64,000 nucleotides of DNA from CAVVJA01 sp963801715. Its GTDB lineage: Bacteria > Actinomycetota > Actinomycetes > Mycobacteriales > Jatrophihabitantaceae. Position numbers and translations under genes: made by a program. The notes beneath the pieces are model-generated. The model was not told the origin of the DNA. It did not search any database and was given only the letters and a program-made list of their open reading frames with translations. Position 1 is the stretch's first letter, and the number at the start of each line of letters is the position of its first letter. Where the stretch lies: assembly GCA_963801715.1 (NCBI GenBank), contig CAWDGB010000014.1, forward strand, positions 496,001-560,000. The letters run 5' to 3'. Positions 30,946 to 39,396 of the stretch are shown piece by piece.

Positions 30946-33017
30946 CGCGGGCTCCGGGTGATGATCAGATTGCCGACCGTATCGACGTCCGCCCAGAACC
31001 CAGCGTGCAGGGGAACGGTGGAGCCGAAGTCCTCGACGACCGCAGGCCCATCGAGGTGCTGGCCCGGTGCGAGATCGGGCCGCCAGTAGATCTCGGTGTC
31101 GACCCACTCGGAACTGTCGAGACATACCGCGCGATGTCCCGACGGAGCCGCCTTCTCCCGGGCCGGGAGGTCGGGCAGTCGCGGGGCGGCTATCGGGCCC
31201 ACGCCGGTGACCCGAACGTTCACCCACTCCACCGGCTGACGTTCGTCGCCAACGAAGTCGTAGCCGTACACCGCGCGGTGGGCACGGTGAAAGGCTGCCG
31301 CCACGACGTCGGTGGTCGCCGGGTCGATCGGGCCGTCCGGAACCGGTACCCGGACCTCGAAGGCTTGACCGAAATACCGCAGGTCCGCGCTGCGAAGCAA
31401 CCGGTGCCGGCTCGGCGCAAAACCTTCCCGGTCGAGCGCTGCGGCGGCCTGGGTCTCCAGGCTGTCGTACAACTGCGCGAGGGCACTCACTTCCAGCTCG
31501 TTATGGCGGGCAACGGCGGTCCGCACGTAGTCGTTCTTGACGTCGACCGTCAGCAGACCGAACGCCGACAGGCTCGCGGGGTTGATCGGCACCAGCGCCT
31601 GCCTGATCGACAGGATGTCCATGAGCCGGCACAACAGAAGCGAGCCCGACCCACCGAACGTGGTCAGCGTGAACTCGCGTACGTCGAGCCCCCGCCGAAC
31701 AGTGATCTGCCGGAGAGCGTTGGCCTGATTCCACGCGGATACCTCGAGGATCCCCGTGGCGCATGCCTTCAGGCCGAGCCCGACCTTGGCGCCGAGCTCG
31801 GCAACACCGCACCGGCTCCGCTCGGCGTCAAGCGGGATTTCGCCGCCGAGCAGGCTGGGCGGGATGCGCCCGAGCGCGACGTGTGCGTCGGTCACGGTTA
31901 CCTCGCCGCCGCCGGCTGGATAGCACATGGGGCCGGGCACCGCGCCGGCCGATCGCGGCCCGACCTTGAGTGCGCAGTCGGGCGAGATCCAGGCCACCGA
32001 GCCGCCGCCCGCGCCGACGGTGACGACGTCGATCATCGGAATCTTGGACGGAAACGCGCCGATCCGTCCTTCGGTCGTCATTGTCGGCTCGCCGTCGAGG
32101 ACGACGGACACATCGGTCGAGGTGCCGCCCCCATCGCAGGTCAGCACCCGGTCGAACCCGGCTTGGTGGGCAACCAGCGCGGCACCGAGCACGCCGGCAG
32201 CCGGCCCGGACAGCACGGTCGTGATCGGCTGATGAACCACCTCGGTGCCCGACAGCACTCCGCCGTTGGACTTCATCACGTAGAACGGGATAGACGATCG
32301 GGAGGGACGAAGCTCGGCCAGCCGGCGCGTGACGGACTGCACGTAGCGGCCGATGGTGGGCTTCACGGCGGCATCCACGAGCGTGGTCACCGACCGCTCG
32401 TACTCCCGATACTCCGGCAGCACCTCGCAGGACAGCGAAACGACCGCGGCGGGATACTCCCGACCGAGGACCTCACGCATGAGCAGCTCGTGCGACGGGT
32501 TGGCGTAGGCGTGCAGGAAGCAGACACCAATCGTGTCGATGCCGCGCTCGGCGAAGAAGCGAGCCGCGGCGACGGCCTGTGTCTCGTCGAACGGCTCGAG
32601 CTCCGCGCCGGTGTAGTCGAGTCGGCCGCGGACGGTGCGCACCAGGTCGGGAGAGACGATGCGGTCCGGTTTGACCCAGAAGTAGCTGTTCCCATATCCG
32701 TCCGGCACCGACTGCCGGGCGATCTCCAGCACGAACTGGTAGCCGTCGGTGGTGATGAACCCGAGGCGCGCGATCCGCCCTTCGAGCAGCTGATTGGTGG
32801 CAACGGTCGTGCCGTGGCTGATGGTCGTGATGACGCGCTGATCGGCCTCGATCACCCTGAGCATCTTCACCACGCCGAGGAGGAATCCCTCGGCCGGATC
32901 GGTCGGCGTCGACGGTGTCTTGGTCGTAACGATCTGGCCGGTGTCTTCATCGACCGCGACGACGTCGGTAAACGTCCCGCCGGTGTCAACTCCGATGCGG
33001 ATCCGGCGGTCTGGCAT
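30942..33017 (-). CDS. hyuA: Hydantoinase A/oxoprolinase subunit
   Basis: ATP-binding subunit of the HyuAB type; 691 residues. N-terminal actin-like ATPase loop RIGVDTGGTFTDVVAVDE, then ISHGTTVATNQLLEGR, LSGPAAGVLGA, CDGGGTSTDVSVV and TVGAGGGSVAW (second phosphate loops), and the C-terminal KNDYVRTAV region. With HyuB it would couple ATP hydrolysis to ring opening of a cyclic amide. The substrate could be a hydantoin, N-methylhydantoin or another imide. Confidence 0.93.
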   Translation of the reverse strand: MPDRRIRIGVDTGGTFTDVVAVDEDTGQIVTTKTPSTPTDPAEGFLLGVVKMLRVIEADQRVITTISHGTTVATNQLLEGRIARLGFITTDGYQFVLEIARQSVPDGYGNSYFWVKPDRIVSPDLVRTVRGRLDYTGAELEPFDETQAVAAARFFAERGIDTIGVCFLHAYANPSHELLMREVLGREYPAAVVSLSCEVLPEYREYERSVTTLVDAAVKPTIGRYVQSVTRRLAELRPSRSSIPFYVMKSNGGVLSGTEVVHQPITTVLSGPAAGVLGAALVAHQAGFDRVLTCDGGGTSTDVSVVLDGEPTMTTEGRIGAFPSKIPMIDVVTVGAGGGSVAWISPDCALKVGPRSAGAVPGPMCYPAGGGEVTVTDAHVALGRIPPSLLGGEIPLDAERSRCGVAELGAKVGLGLKACATGILEVSAWNQANALRQITVRRGLDVREFTLTTFGGSGSLLLCRLMDILSIRQALVPINPASLSAFGLLTVDVKNDYVRTAVARHNELEVSALAQLYDSLETQAAAALDREGFAPSRHRLLRSADLRYFGQAFEVRVPVPDGPIDPATTDVVAAAFHRAHRAVYGYDFVGDERQPVEWVNVRVTGVGPIAAPRLPDLPAREKAAPSGHRAVCLDSSEWVDTEIYWRPDLAPGQHLDGPAVVEDFGSTVPLHAGFWADVDTVGNLIITRSPR

Positions 33018-33104
33018 GACGCCGAGTTAACCGGCAGCCCTTGCCGCCCTCGACGGCGACTACTGCCGAATCCGGACACCCGATTCGGTCGGGCGCCGCC
33101 GCGC

Positions 33105-33956
33105 CTAACCGATCCCGCTCAGCACGGCGGCGAGCGGCATCGACGGACGCCCGGTTAGGCGAACCACAGCGTCGGACACGATGGCGAGTTCCCCGGTTGC
33201 GATGGCGGCGTAGGTAGATACCCAGGCATCGAGCTGCCATTGGGGGGCGCCAAACGACGCGCGGGAGGAATAGGCCTGCTCGACGGTCTCCGGCTCGTAG
33301 CGCACCGCTCGGCCGGTGCTTAGCGCGATGAGCTGCGCGGCCTCGTGCAGGGTGATGGCGGCCGGCCCGGTGAGGTCGTACGTCCGGCCCTGATGCGTCC
33401 GCGGCGACCTCAGCACCGCAACCGCAGCCGCGGCCACATCAGCCTGTGCCACCGCGCTCACCCGGCCGTCGGCCGCCGGACCGCGCAGCACACCGTCGTC
33501 GCCGACCATTCGGGGCAGGAAGTCGGCATACAGATTGTCGCGCAGGAAGGTGAACGGCAGACCGGTCGACCGGATGTGCTCCTCCGTGGCCCAGTGGTCA
33601 CGGGCCAACGTGAAGGTGGCCCTCGGTGCCGCGGCGAGGAACGACGTGTAGACGAGGTGGCTGATATCCGCGGCCGCGGCGGCATCGACGAACGCACGGT
33701 GCGCGTCGAGCCGGTTCGGCGCCTCCGCGCCCGAGACCATCAGCACGGCGCCGGCACCGTCCAGGGACCGCCGGACCGCGTCGCCATCCGCATAGTCCGC
33801 CGTGCGGATCTCGGCCCGGGCCAGGTCAGGGGCGCGCCCCGCATCGCGAACGACCAGGCGGAGCGGCATCCCCTCGGCTGCCAATTCCCGGGCGACGAGG
33901 CCGCCGATGCGGCCGGTGGACCCGGTGATGGTGATCACCCCGTCTGCGAGCGACAC
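33105..33956 (-). CDS. NmrA-like NAD(P)-binding protein
   Basis: Atypical short-chain dehydrogenase/NmrA family; 283 residues from GTG 33956, with AGGACGAGG about ten bases upstream. Rossmann motif ITGSTGRIGGLVARELA is at the N-terminus, then HLVYTSFLAAAP and LPFTFLRDNLYADFLP. Such proteins act as NADPH-linked oxidoreductases (quinone or azo reductases) or redox sensors. Its place between the nitrilase and hyuA suggests a role in the catabolic locus, but the reaction is unknown. Confidence 0.82.
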   Translation of the reverse strand: MSLADGVITITGSTGRIGGLVARELAAEGMPLRLVVRDAGRAPDLARAEIRTADYADGDAVRRSLDGAGAVLMVSGAEAPNRLDAHRAFVDAAAAADISHLVYTSFLAAAPRATFTLARDHWATEEHIRSTGLPFTFLRDNLYADFLPRMVGDDGVLRGPAADGRVSAVAQADVAAAAVAVLRSPRTHQGRTYDLTGPAAITLHEAAQLIALSTGRAVRYEPETVEQAYSSRASFGAPQWQLDAWVSTYAAIATGELAIVSDAVVRLTGRPSMPLAAVLSGIG

Positions 33957-33978
33957 GGACCGCGACCTCGTCCTGCGA

Positions 33979-34902
33979 TCAATCGACCACGTCGGTGTCG
34001 CGACCGCTGCGCGGGAACGGTGAGCTCGCCTCGCCGAGAAGAGCGTCAGCATGGCGGCGAATGACCGCCAGGTTACGGTCCGCGAGGTGGTCGAACGGCT
34101 GGGGTACCGAAGACCCCGGCGTGAGCGACGACAGCGCCGTCTTCGGGTCCAAGCGGGCGGATATCCAGCATTCGTGCGACGCCGCGCGGGCTACGACCTC
34201 GGCTATCGGCGTGACGATCATCGAGTTGCCGAAGTAGATCGTGCCGGCCGGATCCACGCCGGTCGCGTTGCTGCCGACGACGTAGACATGGTTGTCGTAC
34301 GCGCGGGCTCGATTCGTCAGCTCCCACAGGTCGGCCGAGCGCAGCAGCGCGGACGGCCGGCACAGGATCTCCGCCCCGCGGATTGCCGTGATCCGGGCCA
34401 GCTCCGGATAGTCGCCGTCGAAGCAGATGATCACGCCGATCCGGCCGAGCGGAGTGTCAACGACGAGCACGTCGTCGCCGGGTGTCACCCAGCCGCCCCG
34501 GTCGGCCCGCTCGCCGCCGAACGGATGCGTCTTGTGATATGTCCCGACGAGCGTTCCGCTCCCGCCGATCACCACAGCTGCGTTGTGCACGACGGCGCGC
34601 GCCGAACCTCGTCGGTACGTACCCAGGACGAGGTGGATCCCCAACTCGGCGGCGACCTCGGTGAACGGGTCGAGCAGCGGGCCGGGCAGGTCGCTCACGA
34701 GCTCCCACAGCTGGGCGACGTCGACTCCTGGGGTGAACCCGGTCGTGACCGATTCGGGCAGCACGATGAGCTCAGCGCCGGTGGCCTCGTAGCAGCGTTG
34801 GATCAATGCGACGGCGCGCAGCGTGTTGTCGGCGATGCTTGCCGACGTCAAGGGCTCGGGCGAGGGTGCGACCTGGACCGCGGCAACGGTCACCGGGCGC
34901 AT
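33979..34902 (-). CDS. Nitrilase-superfamily C-N hydrolase (amidase or N-carbamoyl hydrolase)
   Basis: 307 residues with the full Glu-Lys-Cys triad: Glu50 in LPES, Lys124 in YHKTHPFGGE, and Cys160 in ICFDGDYPE. Family members hydrolyse nitriles, amides or N-carbamoyl amines. It overlaps coxG by one base at the start. In the proposed pathway it could release ammonia from an amide such as malonamate, or act as the ureidomalonase-type step. The choice cannot be made from sequence. Confidence 0.9.
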   Translation of the reverse strand: MRPVTVAAVQVAPSPEPLTSASIADNTLRAVALIQRCYEATGAELIVLPESVTTGFTPGVDVAQLWELVSDLPGPLLDPFTEVAAELGIHLVLGTYRRGSARAVVHNAAVVIGGSGTLVGTYHKTHPFGGERADRGGWVTPGDDVLVVDTPLGRIGVIICFDGDYPELARITAIRGAEILCRPSALLRSADLWELTNRARAYDNHVYVVGSNATGVDPAGTIYFGNSMIVTPIAEVVARAASHECWISARLDPKTALSSLTPGSSVPQPFDHLADRNLAVIRRHADALLGEASSPFPRSGRDTDVVD

Positions 34903-35516
34903 CAGGGCCGCCGTCCGAGCAACCGTCCGACCAGCACGCCGGCGATAGCGATTGCCCCACCCACGATGGCTCCGGACAGGAAACCGTTGGGCGTGCGACC
35001 CGCCGGTACGGGAGCGACGAACGTGCGACCCGCCGACTCCGCGCCGGGGCTCGCCGCGTCGACGGCCACCGGGATCGCGCCGGTGAGCACGTCGTCGACG
35101 GCAGCGAAGAACTCGCCCGCCGTCTTCTTGGCGACGGCCGCGAGCATGCGCTGACCCACGCCCGCGATGACGCCGCCGATCTCAGCGTCCGCGTCGTATC
35201 GCAGCCGGGTGCCACCCGAGCCATCCCCGGTCAGCGTCACCGCCACGTCCGTGCGCACCGTCCCGGGCGCACCCGCCCCGGACGCGCTGAGCACGAAGGA
35301 TGTCGGCATCTGCTGGTCGTGCAACGCGACCTCGCCCGAGTACGTCCCACGAATCGCCGCGACGCCGGCGCTGACCACGATTCGATAGCGGTCCGGTCCG
35401 GTCACCTCGAGGAGTTCACAACCGGGAATGGTGCGCACCAGCACCGCCGGGTCGTTGATCGCTTGCCAGACCTCGTCGATCGAGCCGTGCAGCATGACCT
35501 CATCGCTGACCTTCAT
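34902..35516 (-). CDS. coxG: CoxG-like SRPBCC protein, membrane anchored
   Basis: 204 residues. The SRPBCC domain (VMLHGSIDEVWQAINDPAVLVRTIPGC; YDADAEIGGVIAGVGQRML) is typical of CO dehydrogenase subunit G. The C-terminus is one membrane helix, FLSGAIVGGAIAIAGVLVG, followed by RRP. CoxG proteins attach molybdenum hydroxylases to the membrane. Overlaps coxL by 4 bp. Confidence 0.88.
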   Translation of the reverse strand: MKVSDEVMLHGSIDEVWQAINDPAVLVRTIPGCELLEVTGPDRYRIVVSAGVAAIRGTYSGEVALHDQQMPTSFVLSASGAGAPGTVRTDVAVTLTGDGSGGTRLRYDADAEIGGVIAGVGQRMLAAVAKKTAGEFFAAVDDVLTGAIPVAVDAASPGAESAGRTFVAPVPAGRTPNGFLSGAIVGGAIAIAGVLVGRLLGRRP

Positions 35517-37897
35517 GGGCTGGCCTTCCGGTGCTGTTGCCGCAGCGCGAACAGCTCGCTCGGTGAGATGGGCATCCGGGTGATCGGGAATCCCTCGGCA
35601 TCCTCGATTGCGGCCGCGAAGACGGCGGCCGATGGGATGACCCCAGCCTCGCCGGCTCCCTTGATGCCGAGTGGGTTCAGCGGGGACGGCGTCTCGAGAT
35701 GGTCGATCTCGATCTGCGACGGCACCTCGGTCACGTACGGCATCAGAAAGTCCATGAACGAGGCGTTCTGCAGCTGCCCATGCTCGTCGTAGGCCATCCG
35801 TTCGTACAGTGCGCCGGCAACGCCTTGCGCAACGCCGCCGTGGATCTGTCCTTCGACGATCCGTGGGTTGATCAATCTGCCGCAGTCGTGCACCACGCAG
35901 TAGCGCAGGATGCGAATCTCTGCCGTCTCCGGATCGGTCTCCACGATGACGGCGTGCATGCCGCTGGCAAATGTCGCTCGAGGCGGCGAGTAGAAGTCGC
36001 GCCCTTCCAGCCCGGGCTCGTCGTCGTCGGCGACCGGAGGTCCCTCCTGATCACCGACCGCGAACTGGGTGGCGGCCTTCGACGCCTCGTCGAAGGCATA
36101 TCTCAGCGGATTTGAGAGGACCGCAACGGTGCCTAGTGGAATGCCCGTTCCGGGACTGCCCTTGACGTGCACCAGCCCGTCGTCGATTTCCAGGTCGTCC
36201 GGACTTGCTTCCAGTGCCTCAGCCGCCACCCGCATGATCTTTTCGCGCGCCGCTCGGGCCGCTAGCGCGATCGCGGAACCGCTCATGACGGCCGCGCGGG
36301 ACGCGAAGGTGCCCACCGAATACGGCATCCGCCGGGTGTCCCCGGTGACGATCTGGACGGATTCGATTGGCACGCCGAGTTCGTCGGCGACGATCTGGGC
36401 GAACACCGTCTCATGGCCCTGACCCTGGGTGGTCAAGCCCGTCGCGACTTTGACCCGGCCCGATGTCTCGACGTGGACGTGGCCACCCTCGTACGGGCCC
36501 ACACCCGTTCCCTCGACATAGCACGCGACCCCGATGCCGACCTGCCGCCCCTCCGCCCGAGCCTGCTCTCGATAGGACTCGAAGTCAGACCAGCCGACGA
36601 GCTTGGTGAGCAGGTCCATGGCGGCCGGATAGTTACCCGAGTCGTAGATGAGTGGGCGGCCGTCCTGAAAGATGAGTCCCTGGTCGTACGGCATCTGTTC
36701 GGGCTGGATGAAGTTGCGCCGGCGGATCTCGACCCGATCCAGGCCGCGCTCGCGCGCGATGGCGTCCAGCGTGCGCTCCATGACGAAGCAACCTTGCGGT
36801 CGCCCCGCGCCGCGGTACGGCGTGACCATCACCGTGTTCGTGTACAGGCTGTCGAACTCGACGCGATACGACTCCGGCCGGTACGGCCCGAGCAGTTGGG
36901 TGGACGTCACGATCGGGACGATGAGTCCGTACGGAACGTAGGCGCCATTGTCGTGCCAGAAGCGCACCGACAAGCCGAGCAGTCGCCCGTCATCGTCGTA
37001 GCCCACTTCGACGTGATGCACCTGGCCACGCTCGTGCGCCGACGCGATGAAATGTTCTCGGCGGTCTTCGGTGAACTTCACCGGCCGGTGGAGGGCGCGC
37101 GCGGCGAACGCGACGAGCACCTCCTCGGGCCACGGGTGATTGATCTTGACGCCGAACCCGCCGCCGACGTCCGGGGTAATGACCTCGACGTCGGCGAGGT
37201 CGAGCTGCAGCTTGGCGGCTATGGCTGCGCGCAGTCCGGTGGCCGTCTGGGTCGACGACCAGATCCGCAGCCGACGGGATTCGGTATCCCATCGAGCCAG
37301 CACGCCGCGGGGTTCCAACGGCGTCGACGCGGATCGTTCAACCTGCAAGTCGAGGGTAAGCCGATGTGGCGCCGAAGCGATCGCGGCTACCGCATCGCCG
37401 TGCTCCTGCACCATGCGGGCCGCCACATTGCCGGGGACGTCGTCGTGGACGAGCGCGGTGCCGGCCCGGGCGGCTTCGACGCCGACTACCGCGGGCAGCG
37501 GCTCGTAGCTGACGACGATGCGCTCGGCGGCGTCCTCGGCGAGGTAGCGGTCGCGGGCGATGACCATCGCGATCGCCTCGCCCACGTGATTGACCTGGTC
37601 ACGCGCGAGGGCATGTGCCGTGCGGCCGTGGGTGAGCGTCGGGTGCGGGATGAGGAGCGGGAGCGGCTCGGCGAGCGGCCCAGCAAGATCGTCGTAGGTG
37701 TAAATGGCAACGAGATCATCGACTTCCAACGCGGCCGAGACGTCGATGTCCGTGATCCGGGCATGCGCATACGGCGACCGGACAAATGCCGCCGCCAACG
37801 CGTCCTGGCCCAGGTCGTCGAGATACGCACCATGACCGACGAGAAGGCGCGGGTCCTCCCGCCGCACTATCGGCTGACCGAACATTCGAGTACTCAC
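35513..37897 (-). CDS. Molybdenum hydroxylase large subunit (xanthine dehydrogenase family)
   Basis: 794 residues that bind the molybdopterin cytosine dinucleotide cofactor. GGGFGVK (245-251) and YRGAGRPQG (361-369) are cofactor contacts, and the catalytic glutamate is Glu750 in KGAGEAG. True CO dehydrogenase (form I CoxL) has AYxCSFR at the second site. YRGAGR places this in the form II group, which hydroxylates N-heterocycles or aldehydes. Water supplies the oxygen atom. Its place beside a ring-opening amidohydrolase suggests it hydroxylates a pyrimidine-like ring, as uracil/thymine dehydrogenase does. ATGA overlap with the small subunit. Confidence 0.92.
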   Translation of the reverse strand: MSTRMFGQPIVRREDPRLLVGHGAYLDDLGQDALAAAFVRSPYAHARITDIDVSAALEVDDLVAIYTYDDLAGPLAEPLPLLIPHPTLTHGRTAHALARDQVNHVGEAIAMVIARDRYLAEDAAERIVVSYEPLPAVVGVEAARAGTALVHDDVPGNVAARMVQEHGDAVAAIASAPHRLTLDLQVERSASTPLEPRGVLARWDTESRRLRIWSSTQTATGLRAAIAAKLQLDLADVEVITPDVGGGFGVKINHPWPEEVLVAFAARALHRPVKFTEDRREHFIASAHERGQVHHVEVGYDDDGRLLGLSVRFWHDNGAYVPYGLIVPIVTSTQLLGPYRPESYRVEFDSLYTNTVMVTPYRGAGRPQGCFVMERTLDAIARERGLDRVEIRRRNFIQPEQMPYDQGLIFQDGRPLIYDSGNYPAAMDLLTKLVGWSDFESYREQARAEGRQVGIGVACYVEGTGVGPYEGGHVHVETSGRVKVATGLTTQGQGHETVFAQIVADELGVPIESVQIVTGDTRRMPYSVGTFASRAAVMSGSAIALAARAAREKIMRVAAEALEASPDDLEIDDGLVHVKGSPGTGIPLGTVAVLSNPLRYAFDEASKAATQFAVGDQEGPPVADDDEPGLEGRDFYSPPRATFASGMHAVIVETDPETAEIRILRYCVVHDCGRLINPRIVEGQIHGGVAQGVAGALYERMAYDEHGQLQNASFMDFLMPYVTEVPSQIEIDHLETPSPLNPLGIKGAGEAGVIPSAAVFAAAIEDAEGFPITRMPISPSELFALRQQHRKASP

Positions 37898-38382
37898 GGC
37901 TGCCTGTCACGGAGCTCAGCGGCGCGCAGCACGGCCGCGATGATGTTCAGATAGCCGGTGCAGCGGCACAGGTTGCCAGCGATCATCTCCCGTGCCTCGT
38001 CCCTCGTCGGGTTGGGTGTCTCGCGGAGGCCCGCAGTAATCGTGGTGAGGAATCCCGGCGTGCAGTAGCCGCACTGCAGCCCGTGGCAGTCCTGGAAGGC
38101 CTGCTGTACCGGCGAGAGCGTTCCGTCCGGCTCGGCCAGCCCCTCGACGGTGGTGACGTCGCCGCCGTCGGCGGTCACGGCCAGCAGCAGGCAGGACCGC
38201 ACCGGCCGGCCTTCGAGCAACACTGTGCAGGCCCCGCACACGCCGTGCTCGCAGCCGACGTGAGTCCCGGTGAGGCCGACGTCGTGGCGGAGGAAGTCCG
38301 AGAGCAGCCGGCGCGCCGGGACGGACGCGCGCTGGGCCGCGCCATTGACGTTCAGCCGGACGTCGAACAGCTCTTCGGTCAT
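37894..38382 (-). CDS. Molybdenum hydroxylase small [2Fe-2S] subunit
   Basis: 162 residues from ATG 38382. The plant-type cluster is in VGCEHGVCGACTVLLEGRPV followed by RSC. The second cluster uses LQCGYCTPGF and NLCRCTGYLN. It passes electrons from the Mo centre to FAD in the medium subunit. The next ATG options lack the N-terminal strand RLNVNGAAQ. All cluster cysteines are present. Confidence 0.94.
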   Translation of the reverse strand: MTEELFDVRLNVNGAAQRASVPARRLLSDFLRHDVGLTGTHVGCEHGVCGACTVLLEGRPVRSCLLLAVTADGGDVTTVEGLAEPDGTLSPVQQAFQDCHGLQCGYCTPGFLTTITAGLRETPNPTRDEAREMIAGNLCRCTGYLNIIAAVLRAAELRDRQP

Positions 38383-38477
38383 GAGGAGCCGTCCTCCGCG
38401 GAGCATCGCAGGGCCCCCAGGGCCCGAGGGTGGGGTGCAGGTGGGAAGTGGAGGGCGACGACGGGCAACACGGTCAT
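38379..38477 (-). CDS. 32-codon ORF linking the medium and small subunit genes
   Basis: ATG 38477 overlaps the medium-subunit stop (ATGA), and its TGA at 38381-38379 overlaps the small-subunit ATG, again ATGA. The product (MTVLPVVALHFPPAPHPRAL, then GALRCSAEDGSS) has no family I recognise. It may only carry ribosomes across the 91-base gap, or it may be chance. Low confidence as a protein. Confidence 0.3.
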   Translation of the reverse strand: MTVLPVVALHFPPAPHPRALGALRCSAEDGSS

Positions 38478-39337
38478 GCCGCCGCCCGCTGCGCGGCCTC
38501 GCGTATCGCCCGGACGGCAAGCACACCGGCGAGCTGGCGTCGGTACTCGGCGCTGGCGTGGATGTCTGGCTCCGGGGTCACCGCCGCGCACACGGCATCG
38601 TGGACATCGGAGAGATCCCCGCCGACGTGCGTGCCCGTCACTGCCTCGCTCAGCTCGACGACGACGGGCGTCGGGCCGACCGAGATGAACGCTGCCTTAC
38701 CGGCTTGAAGCTCGCCGTCCTCGTCAACGGTGACGCACACGGCGACGCCGCAGATCGCGTAGTCGCCGTGGCGGCGGGAGACCTCGACGAACGCGCTTCC
38801 GTTGCGTGGCGGACGCCCCGGAAAGCTTGCCTCCACGACCAGTTCGTCGGCCGCCGCGCTCGTGGAAAGTGGCCCGAGGAAAAACTGCTCCGCTGGAACC
38901 GTCCGAGCGCCGCGAGCCGAGGCCAGCCGGACCGCTCCCCCGAGCACAGCCAGCACGGCGGTGAGCTCGGAGGCCGGATCGGCGTGCGCCAGGCTCCCGA
39001 CGACCGTGCCTCGATTGCGGATCGTCGGGTGCGCGACGAGCCGCAGGGCTTGCCGGAGCAGCGGCTGCACCGCGGCGGCCCGATCGTCGCGCTCGACGTC
39101 GGCTTGCCGGGCCAAGGCCCCGACGCGCACGGTGTTCTCGTCCACGCGGACGTAGGACAGCTCGGACACGCGGTTGATGTCGACGAGCTGCCGCGGAGCG
39201 GCCAGTCGCATCGACAGCAACGGGACCAGGCTCTGCCCGCCGGCGAGCACCTTGGCATCGCTGCCGGACTCCCCGAGCAGCCGGACCGCGTCGTCGAGCG
39301 ATTCCGGTCGCGAGTAGCCGAACGGTGGTGGCTTCAC
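38474..39337 (-). CDS. Molybdenum hydroxylase medium FAD subunit
   Basis: 287 residues from GTG 39337. FAD-binding motifs are AGGQSLVPLLSMRL near 32-45 and TIRNRGTVVGSLAHADPASE near 105-124, followed by the CO dehydrogenase flavoprotein C-terminal domain. It accepts electrons from the iron-sulphur subunit. The first gene after pucR, so the order is regulator, FAD, Fe-S, Mo subunit, anchor. Confidence 0.93.
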   Translation of the reverse strand: MKPPPFGYSRPESLDDAVRLLGESGSDAKVLAGGQSLVPLLSMRLAAPRQLVDINRVSELSYVRVDENTVRVGALARQADVERDDRAAAVQPLLRQALRLVAHPTIRNRGTVVGSLAHADPASELTAVLAVLGGAVRLASARGARTVPAEQFFLGPLSTSAAADELVVEASFPGRPPRNGSAFVEVSRRHGDYAICGVAVCVTVDEDGELQAGKAAFISVGPTPVVVELSEAVTGTHVGGDLSDVHDAVCAAVTPEPDIHASAEYRRQLAGVLAVRAIREAAQRAAA

Positions 39338-39396
39338 GGCTGCGGAGTCCCCCTCGACTCTTTGTTGGGTCTCACAGTAGGTCGGACACGCGAGAA

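Noticed and set aside
31005..33158. 717-codon plus-strand ORF
   Set aside because: Antisense shadow of hyuA. Arg/Gly/Asp-rich composition, no motifs, and the opposite frame is a full HyuA.
36413..37954. 513-codon plus-strand ORF
   Set aside because: Antisense shadow of the Mo hydroxylase large subunit.
35513..39337. Aerobic CO dehydrogenase coxMSL
   Set aside because: Large subunit has YRGAGR instead of the Cu-site AYxCSFR, and the coxDEF maturation genes are absent.
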